Under the pieces are notes generated by a model. The model made no database searches. It was not told the origin of the DNA and saw nothing but the letters and a program-made list of their open reading frames with translations. Shown here piece by piece: positions 1-7,068 of a stretch of DNA of 12,423 nucleotides. A program made the translations under genes and the position numbers. Origin of the DNA: Pseudomonadota bacterium (GTDB lineage Bacteria > Bdellovibrionota > Bacteriovoracia > Bacteriovoracales > Bacteriovoracaceae); the NCBI GenBank assembly GCA_023432655.1, contig JAEYUK010000214.1, positions 1 through 12,423 of the forward strand. The letters run 5' to 3'. Within the stretch, counting starts at the first letter, position 1, and every line of letters starts with the position of its first letter.

Positions 1-491
1 AGGCTGCCCGGGCCGGTGAAGCCGGAAAAGGATTTGCGGTAGTTGCTGAGGAAGTGGGGAAGCTCGCCGAAATGTCCGGTCAAGCGGCCCAAGATATCGA
101 ATCGAGTTTGAAGGAAAGTGTCGTTCAGGTTGAAGGGATAGTTCAGAATGATCTTGCTCAGTCTCAAGAAATTATCAAACGCGCCAGTGAACAAGTGAAA
201 GAAGGGATTGAAGTTACAAATAAGTGTGAAAAGATCTTTTCGCAAATCCTTCAGCAGATCACTGATGTGGTTGAGCATACCAATCACATTTCCAGCAGTT
301 GTCAGGAACAACGAATAGGATTTGAACAAATCAATACTGCTATTCTCCAGCTTAACAATGCTTCCAATAGCAATGCTAAAGCCGCGATTGAAGTTTCTGA
401 ATCCGTTGAAAAGATGGTGGAGCAAGCTGAGCAGGTACAAAACTACACCCAACTGATCACCACTTTTATCGAGGGAAATAAAGCTGCCTAA
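1..491 (+). CDS. Methyl-accepting chemotaxis protein, C-terminal fragment
   Basis: This is the 3' end of a chemoreceptor gene whose start lies before the window; the reading frame is open from base 3 to the TAA at 489-491 (162 visible residues). The first residues, AARAGEAGKGFAVVAEEV, match the highly conserved hairpin-tip region of the MCP signalling domain, which contacts CheA and CheW. The rest is a long, Ala/Glu/Gln/Ser-rich helical stretch with heptad-like spacing, as expected for the returning arm of the four-helix cytoplasmic bundle. Glu/Gln pairs there could be methylation sites. No CheR/CheB-tethering pentapeptide is seen at the C-terminus (it ends EGNKAA). The sensory domain and any membrane segments are outside the window, so the ligand is unknown. 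The stop overlaps the convergent cysteine desulfurase gene by 4 bp. The family call is secure; the subfamily cannot be assigned. Confidence 0.93.
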   Translation, partial: AARAGEAGKGFAVVAEEVGKLAEMSGQAAQDIESSLKESVVQVEGIVQNDLAQSQEIIKRASEQVKEGIEVTNKCEKIFSQILQQITDVVEHTNHISSSCQEQRIGFEQINTAILQLNNASNSNAKAAIEVSESVEKMVEQAEQVQNYTQLITTFIEGNKAA

Positions 492-1645
492 TAGGAATGA
501 ATCTTATTGAGTTTTTTATAGGCATTCTTTAGCGCAGCTGCGAGCTCCTGGTACTCTTTATCGCCATGGGTGTAACTCAGACTAATTCTGATGACCCCCC
601 GGCCTAATTGGTCGTTAACTCCCATGGCCTTAAGAACCTTGGAAGTCTCAGGTTGATTGTCAGTGCAGGCCGCTGAGGTCGTAACAAAGATATCGTGAGA
701 TTCAAGTTCGATTTGCACCGCCTGGCCATGAATACCCGGATACCCAATAAGAGTTGTTCCGGCCAGACGAGGAGCATCCGCTCCAATAACCACAGCTTCC
801 GGAAAAGACTTCAGTATGTCAGCTTCAAATTTAAGTTTTGCTTCTTCGAGAGCTTTTAGTTTAAATCCATTCTCCTTAAAGTCTTGCATTGCAACTGCTA
901 GTGTTTCAATTCCCAGGTAATGTTGAGTTCCTCCACGAAGCCCTCTTTCCTGTGTACTACCAAAAACCAGAGAGCGCATTTTAGTTGGTTCCCTCACGAT
1001 CATAAATCCCGATCCGGAAAGTGCTCCGATTTTATGACCGGAGCAAACGGCATAATCAAGACCGGATTGTTCGAAGTTAAAATCTCCCTTTCCAATCAGT
1101 TGAGTCGTATCACAAAAGAACTCTACTTTATGCTCTCTACAGATTTGCCCCAATTCTTGATAAGGTTGAATCACGCCGGTTTCGTTATTCACCGCCATAA
1201 TGGTCACCATCGCGACTTTCTCTTTATTTTCTTCAAGGAGAGTCTTCAGGCTTTCCATCAGGACTTTTCCATTCGTATCAATTTCCACGGTCTTTAAGAT
1301 GAAGTTACGGTTGTTCACATAATAAGCGAGAGCATTAGGAACGACTGAGTGTTCAATCGGGCTTGTTATAATGATTTTTTTATTGGCCGAAGCTTGGTCG
1401 AGAATTGAATGAAAGGCATGGGAAATTCCCTCGGAAGCCCCTGAGTTGAAAAAAATCTGATCGGGATAACAACCAATGATGTCCGCAATAATTTCCCGGC
1501 ATTTTTCTATTCCTCTGGAAACCTTCTGGCCAATGGAATGAATGGCATTAGGGTTGGCATAGAGATCAGTATCAAGTCTTCTTTTGAGATAGTCTCGAAC
1601 CGGAGTTAAGAGGGGAGAAGATCCATTGTAGTCAGCGTAAATCAT
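488..1645 (-). CDS. Cysteine desulfurase (NifS/IscS-like, NadA-associated)
   Basis: A class V, PLP-dependent aminotransferase-fold enzyme of 385 residues that should release sulfur from L-cysteine as an enzyme persulfide. Visible landmarks are the PLP-lysine motif SGHK (Lys205), the cofactor-stacking His99 (IEHS), Asp179 and Gln182 (CDTTQ), and the catalytic Cys327 in SAACTD. Length fits NifS/IscS enzymes; the usual SGSAC around the active cysteine is TSAAC here. I place the start at the ATG at 1643-1645 because AAGG lies just upstream and the family N-terminus (MIYADYNGSSP) begins there; the open frame continues upstream to 1693, but inside nadA. It starts 7 bp after the nadA stop, so it is cotranscribed with nadA. 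In Bacillus subtilis a NifS-like protein encoded beside the nad genes supports NAD synthesis by maturing NadA. I infer the same role here; general Fe-S or tRNA-thiolation supply remains possible. Confidence 0.9.
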   Translation of the reverse strand: MIYADYNGSSPLLTPVRDYLKRRLDTDLYANPNAIHSIGQKVSRGIEKCREIIADIIGCYPDQIFFNSGASEGISHAFHSILDQASANKKIIITSPIEHSVVPNALAYYVNNRNFILKTVEIDTNGKVLMESLKTLLEENKEKVAMVTIMAVNNETGVIQPYQELGQICREHKVEFFCDTTQLIGKGDFNFEQSGLDYAVCSGHKIGALSGSGFMIVREPTKMRSLVFGSTQERGLRGGTQHYLGIETLAVAMQDFKENGFKLKALEEAKLKFEADILKSFPEAVVIGADAPRLAGTTLIGYPGIHGQAVQIELESHDIFVTTSAACTDNQPETSKVLKAMGVNDQLGRGVIRISLSYTHGDKEYQELAAALKNAYKKLNKIHSY

Positions 1646-1652
1646 ATTTTCC

Positions 1653-2765
1653 TTAAGAGATCGAGAGCATTTGGTCCAGGGCCTTGAGGGCAAACTTCTT
1701 AGTTACTTCGTCTACTTTGATGATGTTAATCGGCTTATTCCTCTCAATGGAGCGGAAGCTCTCGAGTAACCAGCGCGGTCTCACGCGATACATGGTTGTA
1801 CATAGACATTGATAAGGCGAAAGAGAGGTAATATCTAAGTGCGGGTACTGGGCGGCCAGGCGGTTCACGAGATTAATCTCTGTACCTACAGCGAACTTTG
1901 TTCCCGGCTTAGCCTCTTTAATCTGGTTAATAATATATGATGTTGATCCTGCGAGGTCAGCTCCCTGAACCACATCAAAGCTGCATTCTGGATGCACAAT
2001 TAAAATTCGTTCAGGCTCTTTCTCTCTCCACATCTTAATGTGTTCTTTATTAAAGCCCTGGTGAACAGAACAAAATCCGTACCAAAGTATAACTTTGGCC
2101 TTTTGAATTTGTTCAGGAGTTAAACCTCCGAAGCGCTGGCGCGGATCATACACCACCATCTCTTCCAACTTGATCCCAAGCTTATAACAAGTATTACGTC
2201 CCAGATGTTGATCTGGAAAAAATAAAAGTTTTTCGCCTTGATTTAGACCCCAGGTGATCACTTTCTCTGCGTTGGAAGAAGTACAGATGGAGCCATCATT
2301 CTCACCAACAAAACTCTTCAGAGCTGCTGAGCAGTTAATGTAGGTAATAGGGACTATTTTATCTGAGGTACAATCCGTGAGGTATTTCCAGGCAATATCA
2401 ATTTCACGCCGGTTGGCCATGTCTGCCATAGAGCATCCGGCCCTCAGGTCGGGGAGAATCACATGCTGCTTTTCAGTGGTTAACATATCGGCCGTTTCGG
2501 CCATGAAATGCACTCCACAAAACATAATGTACTCGGCTTCTTTAATCTCGGAAGCTTTGCGGGCGAGTTCCAATGAATCACCTTTGATATCGGCAAAACT
2601 AATCACGTCGTCCTGTTGATAGTGGTGACCTAAAACAACCACTCTGCTTCCCATTCTTTCTTTGATGGCCTTAAGTTCCGTCAGGACCTGTTCATCAGAG
2701 AGTTCGGACTCAGGGATTTCTGGTAAATGATCTTTTGAATTTAATTCGTCATAGATATCTAGCAT
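1653..2765 (-). CDS. nadA: Quinolinate synthase NadA
   Basis: Condenses iminoaspartate with dihydroxyacetone phosphate to form quinolinate, the second step of de novo NAD synthesis from aspartate. The 370-residue protein has the long, Bacillus-type architecture. Three cysteines are placed as expected for 4Fe-4S ligands: Cys111 (AGCSMA), Cys232 (GFCSVHQ) and Cys322 in a CLC motif. Other family signatures are GHHYQ near residue 47, HFMAETA near 86, PDQHLGRNT near 184 and HPEC at 258-261. I chose the ATG at 2763-2765: an AAAGG ribosome-binding site lies about 8 bases upstream, and the extra 41 residues of the longer open frame do not resemble NadA. It heads a two-gene operon with the cysteine desulfurase. 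Neither nadB nor nadC is in the window, so the rest of the pathway must be elsewhere. I see no convincing promoter or NAD-responsive riboswitch in the 226 bp shared upstream with parA. Confidence 0.96.
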   Translation of the reverse strand: MLDIYDELNSKDHLPEIPESELSDEQVLTELKAIKERMGSRVVVLGHHYQQDDVISFADIKGDSLELARKASEIKEAEYIMFCGVHFMAETADMLTTEKQHVILPDLRAGCSMADMANRREIDIAWKYLTDCTSDKIVPITYINCSAALKSFVGENDGSICTSSNAEKVITWGLNQGEKLLFFPDQHLGRNTCYKLGIKLEEMVVYDPRQRFGGLTPEQIQKAKVILWYGFCSVHQGFNKEHIKMWREKEPERILIVHPECSFDVVQGADLAGSTSYIINQIKEAKPGTKFAVGTEINLVNRLAAQYPHLDITSLSPYQCLCTTMYRVRPRWLLESFRSIERNKPINIIKVDEVTKKFALKALDQMLSIS

Positions 2766-2896
2766 GGGTGAACCTTTAAAAATTTTCCTCACCTTACAAT
2801 GAGAGGTCGAAAGGAGCAAGTTCGTGCGATGCGCAGGGCCAAAAAAAAAGTATCTTGCGTGGTGCGAAAATGATTTAATTTTATTCACTTGGCCCT

Positions 2897-2925
2897 TTGA
2901 CGAAGTGTTCCCACTTCCCTAGACT
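2897..2925 (+). promoter_or_regulatory. Sigma-70-type promoter of the parAB operon
   Basis: TTGACG (2897-2902) and TAGACT (2920-2925) are separated by exactly 17 bp, a good match to the -35/-10 consensus. Transcription would start near 2932, about 60 bases before parA. An AAGTG-TTCC-CACTT inverted repeat fills most of the spacer, and a set of 12-bp-spaced direct repeats follows the expected start point. Both are in positions where a repressor could block the promoter. This is seen by inspection only, without transcription data. Confidence 0.65.
2903..2916. promoter_or_regulatory. Inverted repeat between -35 and -10 (possible operator)
   Basis: AAGTG (2903-2907) and CACTT (2912-2916) form a perfect 5-bp inverted repeat around TTCC, lying wholly within the spacer of the parAB promoter. 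CACTT also occurs at 2886-2890 and 2952-2956 in the same intergenic region. The position would suit a dimeric repressor, and ParA or ParB autoregulation is common in partition operons. A chance 5-bp match is not excluded. Confidence 0.35.
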
Positions 2926-2935
2926 TTTATTAATA

Positions 2936-2971
2936 GGACCATTTGAAGGACCACTTACGAGACCACGGACT
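2936..2971. repeat. Three 12-bp-spaced RGACCA repeats upstream of parA
   Basis: GGACCA at 2936-2941, GGACCA at 2948-2953 and AGACCA at 2960-2965 recur with an exact 12-bp period, forming three consecutive 12-bp units just downstream of the predicted transcription start. Only the first six bases of each unit are conserved. Regular short iterons beside par genes can be centromere sites or operators for partition proteins; that role here is inference. Confidence 0.5.
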
Positions 2972-2991
2972 CTTTTTTAGGAGAATAGGTT

Positions 2992-3768
2992 ATGAAAATT
3001 ATCACTATCGGAAATAACAAGGGCGGCGTCGGCAAAACAATGCAATGTTTTCAGCTTGTTTGTCACCTGGCCAACCAGGGCTATCGCGTTCTTGCCATTG
3101 ATCTTGATTCACAAGCAAATTTAAGCTCTACATTAGGTGTAATTATCCAACGAACGCTCATTCCTGAGTGGCTTATTGGTGATGTAAAAGCTGAAGAAAT
3201 TATTAGTGAAGCAAGTGGTGAGTATGATTTTTATAAGAACATCAAAATCATCGCTAGCTCCCGCCACATGGCCAATCTGGCAAAACTTCTCATCCTTTCT
3301 GAATCGGAAGTGAGAAAAAATGCCGGAAGAAAAGAAAGGCTGATGAAACTTCGTCTTAAAGAGATTGAAGATCAGTTTGATTTCGTCGTGATTGATACTC
3401 CTCCGATGTTAGGCGATGAACTCATCATGTCGCTTGTAGCTTCTAACCTTATTCTTATCCCTACTCAGGCCCAGGATTATTCTATCGACGGACTTGAAGA
3501 GTTGATGGATACGTTTGAAATCATCAAAGAAACTGAAAATCCAAGTCTGGAATTCTCGATTATTCCTTCGATGGTTAACCCAAGAAGAAAGATTGAAAGA
3601 CAACGTCTCGAAGAGCTTAGTCAGTCATTCAATGTTACTCCGACTATCCGCAATTTGGTGGACATGCAGGAATCAGTAGCATTGAAGAAGCCGGTTTTCA
3701 TGTTTGGAAGTAATTCTAAAGGAAAGCAGGATTATTTAAGTCTCTGGAAGTCTCTAGGTTTAAATTAA
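2992..3768 (+). CDS. parA: ParA-family partition ATPase
   Basis: A 258-residue, Soj-like ATPase that should form ATP-dependent dimers on nucleoid DNA and position its ParB-bound cargo. The deviant Walker A motif KGGVGKT (10-16), the DLDSQ motif (37-41) and the Walker B-like VVIDTPP (132-138) are all present. Residue 17 is Met where most ParA proteins have a second Thr. There is no N-terminal DNA-binding extension of the kind seen in P1-type ParA proteins. AGGAG lies 8 bases before the ATG. parB follows after 41 bp on the same strand, so this is the first gene of a two-gene operon. The neighbours (nadA, an exported protein) are not the mnmG/rsmG genes usually found beside chromosomal parAB. 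It may be an orphan or plasmid-derived system, or it may act on something other than the replication origin. The family call is firm; the cargo is unknown. Confidence 0.92.
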   Translation: MKIITIGNNKGGVGKTMQCFQLVCHLANQGYRVLAIDLDSQANLSSTLGVIIQRTLIPEWLIGDVKAEEIISEASGEYDFYKNIKIIASSRHMANLAKLLILSESEVRKNAGRKERLMKLRLKEIEDQFDFVVIDTPPMLGDELIMSLVASNLILIPTQAQDYSIDGLEELMDTFEIIKETENPSLEFSIIPSMVNPRRKIERQRLEELSQSFNVTPTIRNLVDMQESVALKKPVFMFGSNSKGKQDYLSLWKSLGLN

Positions 3769-3809
3769 TTTACGAACACATATATATATTAGTCGTTTAA
3801 GGAGAGGCC

Positions 3810-4643
3810 ATGGCCAAGGAATTTTCCGCACGAGTGTCTAAACGCGAACGCAAAGTTACTGATATTACCGCAGGGATTGATGAAAAAATCCTTAGAGCAA
3901 ATGATCAGAAGCTCCTCCGTGGAGCTCAGTTATCGAATATCGCTCTGGATACCATCGTTGTAAGAGAGCAGGTAAGAACTAAGTTTAATGATGAATCCCT
4001 TCAAGAGTTAGGTGAAAACATTAAAGTTAATGGTTTGATCCAACCACTTGTCATTCACCGAGAAGGCAACAAGTTTGTCTTAATTTGCGGAGAACGTCGT
4101 TTCCGTGCGATGACGATGATTAACATGAAAGAAGCTCCTTGCTTCATTCTTGAGAACAAATCGAAAGAAGAACTCATGGCGATCCAGTTCTCAGAGAACC
4201 AGGCGCGAGAAGATCTTCATTATATTGATCAAGCCGATTCCATTTATGGTTACCAAAAACTTACAGGTACATCTGAGAGAAAAATTACAGCAGCGCTTGG
4301 AATTTCTAAATCAGAAGTTCACCGCTGCTTAATGATTGCAAAACTTCCTAAAGACATTAAAGAAGCTGCAAAAAATTACAATACCGAAAAGTATGTTCTT
4401 CTTGAATGGGATGAGCTTCCTAAAAATGAATTTAAAGCAGAGATTAAAGAAAAAATTCTTTCTGGTGAAATCACTAAAAGAATTCAGCTTAAAAGAATCA
4501 CATCTCAGCTAAAGATAGAGAAGCCTAAGAAGAAGGTTAAAGATCCTTCTGTTGAGACGTTGATGAAAGTTCTCAATTCGCAAATTAAAGATCCTAAGCT
4601 TCAGGCCAAGGCCAAGGCCCTCATGGCAGAACTCATGAACTAA
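3810..4643 (+). CDS. parB: ParB-family DNA-binding CTPase
   Basis: A 277-residue ParB/Spo0J-type protein that should load on a centromere site and stimulate the ParA encoded just upstream. The order is: a basic N-terminal segment containing LRGAQL at 36-41; the ParB/sulfiredoxin-like domain, with LIQPLV at 76-81 and the CTP-binding box GERRFRA at 94-100; then ENQAREDL at 129-136, the ENxxRxDL phosphate-binding box; then a helix-turn-helix around 157-178 (KITAALGISKSEVHR). The C-terminal part is lysine-rich (KPKKKVKDPS) and ends in a short helix that could be a dimerisation segment. The CTPase boxes are intact, so the clamp-sliding mechanism known for ParB is expected. The start has AAGGAGAGG just upstream. 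The intergenic stretch after parA contains an alternating TATATATATATT tract. No TGTTTCACGTGAAACA-like parS was found in the window. Confidence 0.9.
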   Translation: MAKEFSARVSKRERKVTDITAGIDEKILRANDQKLLRGAQLSNIALDTIVVREQVRTKFNDESLQELGENIKVNGLIQPLVIHREGNKFVLICGERRFRAMTMINMKEAPCFILENKSKEELMAIQFSENQAREDLHYIDQADSIYGYQKLTGTSERKITAALGISKSEVHRCLMIAKLPKDIKEAAKNYNTEKYVLLEWDELPKNEFKAEIKEKILSGEITKRIQLKRITSQLKIEKPKKKVKDPSVETLMKVLNSQIKDPKLQAKAKALMAELMN

Positions 4644-4646
4644 ATG

Positions 4647-4673
4647 AAAGGGTCCGTAAGGGCCCTTTTTTTT
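4647..4673 (+). terminator. Intrinsic terminator after parB
   Basis: AAAGGGTCC (4647-4655) pairs with GGGCCCTTT (4660-4668) around a GTAA tetraloop, giving nine pairs with one G-T wobble. The run of eight T from 4666 to 4673 completes it. The stem begins 3 bases after the parB stop codon and closes the parAB operon. The T-run ends inside the first element of the next promoter. Confidence 0.9.
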
Positions 4674-4688
4674 GGCACCCCCTTTGCT
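4672..4688 (+). promoter_or_regulatory. Sigma-54-type (-24/-12) promoter
   Basis: TTGGCAC-N5-TTGCT has the invariant GG (4674-4675) and GC (4686-4687) exactly 12 bp apart and fits the RpoN consensus TTGGCACN5TTGCW across its conserved positions. Transcription would start near 4699, about 70 bases before the exported protein at 4768. Activation would need an enhancer-binding protein, none of which is encoded in the window. An alternative sigma-70 reading from ATATAACTGTATAAAG lacks a good -35 element. Confidence 0.7.
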
Positions 4689-4767
4689 TCATATAACTGT
4701 ATAAAGAAGAACTTTCCCTTAATGAAGATGGATTTTTAGGGGGTTAGGGATTCAGAGGGGAAACAAA

Positions 4768-5649
4768 ATGTTTAATATTTGGTCACAAAAACAGCACTAT
4801 CTATCTTTTAGACACCTGATGATAGGGTCGATCGTCCTAATGAGCGGCATTGCTTATGGGCAAGTCACCCCGAAGATGTCTATCGCACGCGCACCGGCAA
4901 GCTATATTCCTGATGATGATGTCATCATTAAGCCGATTGATAATGAGCTTTCTTTTTATCAGCAATACGTTGCTTCGGATAAGAGTCATGATGTGATCAG
5001 CTCTCGAAATCAGATTAAGATTTGGAATGATAATCAAGCCTTCGCAGACCAATATGGTCTAGATTCAACGCTTACTGGTTCTTCGTATTTTGTTCCTTCT
5101 GCCGATGAAAAGTTTGAGTACTTCAAAGATAAATATATGCGTTACCTTCGTCGTAAAGGTGAACAGCCTCTTAAGGATATGCCAAAGGGATGGTATCAGG
5201 ATTATCGTGCTTCAAACGAAGTAGATACAATCGATGAGATGGAAGAGCGCTTTAAGAAAACAACAAAAAAAGGTGTGAGCGGTCAGGCATTGCCGGATTC
5301 ATTAAAACAAAAAGAAGTGAGTTTATGGAAAAAGCATAAATTTATTTTTCAACCTCGTCTGGATCAAGGTTTAGTTGTCGTTGGTATCCGAGGCCCATTC
5401 GCTTACGCCCGAGCTTGGGTAGGTGTGAACGGCGAAACAGAAATCAACGTAAAGCACGAAATTGATTCTATTGGTCTTCGTGTCATGTACAACTATTATG
5501 TTCATTCAGGAAAATACTTCACCAGTGCTGATAAACGTATCTCTGATAATCTCTATGCGCGTGTCACAAGTATAAAAAATCCGGCGGCCAAAGAGGATAG
5601 CGTTAAGCATGATAATACAGTGATGCTGCTTTATGCTACAAAGTTCTAG
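4768..5649 (+). CDS. Exported protein of unknown function, possible outer-membrane protein
   Basis: I do not recognise this 293-residue protein. The N-terminus has a basic/polar stretch (to about residue 17), then the hydrophobic segment LMIGSIVLMSGIAYG and a likely signal-peptidase site before Gln32, so it should be exported. The middle (about 45-190) is charged and rich in Tyr, Lys and Asp, with no recognised motif. The last hundred residues alternate polar and aromatic/hydrophobic positions (QGLVVVGIRGPFAYARAWVG, then a YNYYVHSG segment). The chain ends LLYATKF with a terminal Phe, as many outer-membrane beta proteins do. The domain seems too short for a full barrel unless it oligomerises. 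AGAGGGG lies 7 bases before the ATG. It stands alone between the par terminator and gdhA, behind a sigma-54-type promoter, which suggests condition-dependent expression. There are no cysteines in the mature part. Confidence 0.75.
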   Translation: MFNIWSQKQHYLSFRHLMIGSIVLMSGIAYGQVTPKMSIARAPASYIPDDDVIIKPIDNELSFYQQYVASDKSHDVISSRNQIKIWNDNQAFADQYGLDSTLTGSSYFVPSADEKFEYFKDKYMRYLRRKGEQPLKDMPKGWYQDYRASNEVDTIDEMEERFKKTTKKGVSGQALPDSLKQKEVSLWKKHKFIFQPRLDQGLVVVGIRGPFAYARAWVGVNGETEINVKHEIDSIGLRVMYNYYVHSGKYFTSADKRISDNLYARVTSIKNPAAKEDSVKHDNTVMLLYATKF

Positions 5650-5721
5650 ATTTTTCCTAGTAATCAAATACCTCGGAGAGTAAACTAGCTCATACTGTTA
5701 ACTCTATAAATTGGAGTGGCC

Positions 5722-6981
5722 ATGAGTCTATTCGAGTCTCCATTTTTTCAGGATGCTTTCTCGCAGCTTGAAACTGCTGGATCAACCATGAACATGGATA
5801 TGAATGTTCTGGAAAGGTTGAAATTCCCTAAGCGTGCGTTGCAAGTCTCCGTACCTGTTCGTCTTGATGACGGAACAGTTAAAGTTTTTGAAGGTTATCG
5901 TGTTCAACACAATATGACCCTGGGACCTGGTAAGGGTGGGATACGTTTTCATCCTCATGTTTCTTTATCTGAAACTGCAGCTCTTGCCATGCTGATGACT
6001 TTTAAATGTGCTCTGGTGGGCCTTCCATTAGGGGGAGCCAAGGGCGGTATCAAAGTTGATCCGAGTGAACTTTCTCGCGCCGAGCTTCAGGCATTAACCA
6101 GAAGATATACCACAGAGATCTCCATGATTATCGGACCGGATAAAGATATCCCAGCTCCTGATATCGGGACAGATGGTCAGACCATGGCCTGGATGATGGA
6201 TACTTATTCACAGCTAAAAGGTTACACTATTCCTGGAGTTGTGACGGGAAAACCAATCGCGATCGGTGGGTCACTTGGACGTTCTGACTCTACTGGCAAG
6301 GGAGTCGTGTTCTGTATAAATTTTGCTTATGAGAAGCTCAATAAAACGATTGGTTCTAGCACTACTGTCGCCATTCATGGTTACGGGAAAGTAGGTATGC
6401 CTGCAGCTCATGATCTTCATGCTCAGGGAGCAAAGATCGTTGCCATCTCGGATGTTTCTGGAGCTATCTACAACAAAAATGGACTCAACATCCCTCAATG
6501 TACTGAGTGGGTAAAAGGCAGAAGATTACTTCGCGATATGCCAGGTGCTGAACATATCTCCAACGAGGAACTTCTCGCTTTAGATGTGGACATTCTTATT
6601 CCTGCTGCTATCGACGGAGTCATCACTAAAGACAACGCTCATAAAGTAAAAGCATCCATCATTGCAGAAGGGGCCAATGGTCCATTAACTCATGAAGCCG
6701 TTGATATCATCTCAGAGAGCGGCGGGCTTATCCTTCCAGACATTCTTTGTAATGCGGGTGGCGTGATTGTTTCCTATTTTGAATGGGTGCAAGGTCTACA
6801 GATGTTTTTCTGGGATTTGGATACCGTAAATAAAAAACTCCACGATATTATAAAACAAGCTTTTGATAAGGTCTGGCTGAATGCAGATCTCTATAAGGTG
6901 AATATGAAGCAGGCAGCATTCATCACCTCATTACAACGAATTGAAGGTGCGATGAGACTGCGTGGAATGTGGCCAGGCTAA
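5722..6981 (+). CDS. gdhA: Glutamate dehydrogenase (Glu/Leu/Phe/Val dehydrogenase family)
   Basis: Catalyses reversible oxidative deamination of glutamate to 2-oxoglutarate and ammonia, linking amino-acid catabolism to the TCA cycle. The 419-residue length is typical of the short hexameric class. Visible features are the substrate-site GPGKGGIRFHP (68-78, Lys71), LPLGGAKGGI (101-110, catalytic Lys107), PAPDIGTD with Asp147, and the Rossmann motif HGYGKVG at 219-225, followed by the acidic SD at 243-244. An amino-acid-oxidising role would suit a predator or proteolytic bacterium, but this is inference. I chose the ATG at 5722, with GGAG five bases upstream; a GTG two codons earlier overlaps that site and is unlikely. 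The coenzyme cannot be decided from the sequence with certainty. No clear promoter is visible in the 72 bp upstream, and no strong terminator follows. Confidence 0.94.
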   Translation: MSLFESPFFQDAFSQLETAGSTMNMDMNVLERLKFPKRALQVSVPVRLDDGTVKVFEGYRVQHNMTLGPGKGGIRFHPHVSLSETAALAMLMTFKCALVGLPLGGAKGGIKVDPSELSRAELQALTRRYTTEISMIIGPDKDIPAPDIGTDGQTMAWMMDTYSQLKGYTIPGVVTGKPIAIGGSLGRSDSTGKGVVFCINFAYEKLNKTIGSSTTVAIHGYGKVGMPAAHDLHAQGAKIVAISDVSGAIYNKNGLNIPQCTEWVKGRRLLRDMPGAEHISNEELLALDVDILIPAAIDGVITKDNAHKVKASIIAEGANGPLTHEAVDIISESGGLILPDILCNAGGVIVSYFEWVQGLQMFFWDLDTVNKKLHDIIKQAFDKVWLNADLYKVNMKQAAFITSLQRIEGAMRLRGMWPG

Positions 6982-7068
6982 TTTCATAAAAGAAATATCT
7001 ATTTATTAGATCGTGGGCTTGTTTTCTTTCTATTTCCAAGATGCTTTGTTTTTGACTATTTTAGGGCC

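Noticed and set aside
920..1297. Plus-strand open frame inside the cysteine desulfurase gene
   Set aside because: It is a shadow of a well-supported minus-strand gene and has no domain, signal or ribosome-binding site of its own.
1646..1693. Longer cysteine desulfurase start at 1693
   Set aside because: It would overlap nadA by about 40 bp; the ATG at 1645 has AAGG upstream and matches the family N-terminus.
2766..2888. N-terminal extension of NadA by 41 residues (open frame to 2888)
   Set aside because: The extension is not NadA-like, and the ATG at 2763-2765 has a good ribosome-binding site and gives the family length.
4691..4706. ATATAACTGTATAAAG as a sigma-70 -10 region for the exported-protein gene
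   Set aside because: No -35 element lies at suitable spacing, whereas the sigma-54-type match just upstream is far better.
6987..7005. Short ATTTC/GAAAT inverted repeat after gdhA as a terminator
   Set aside because: The stem is five mostly A-T pairs with no T-run, too weak to call.
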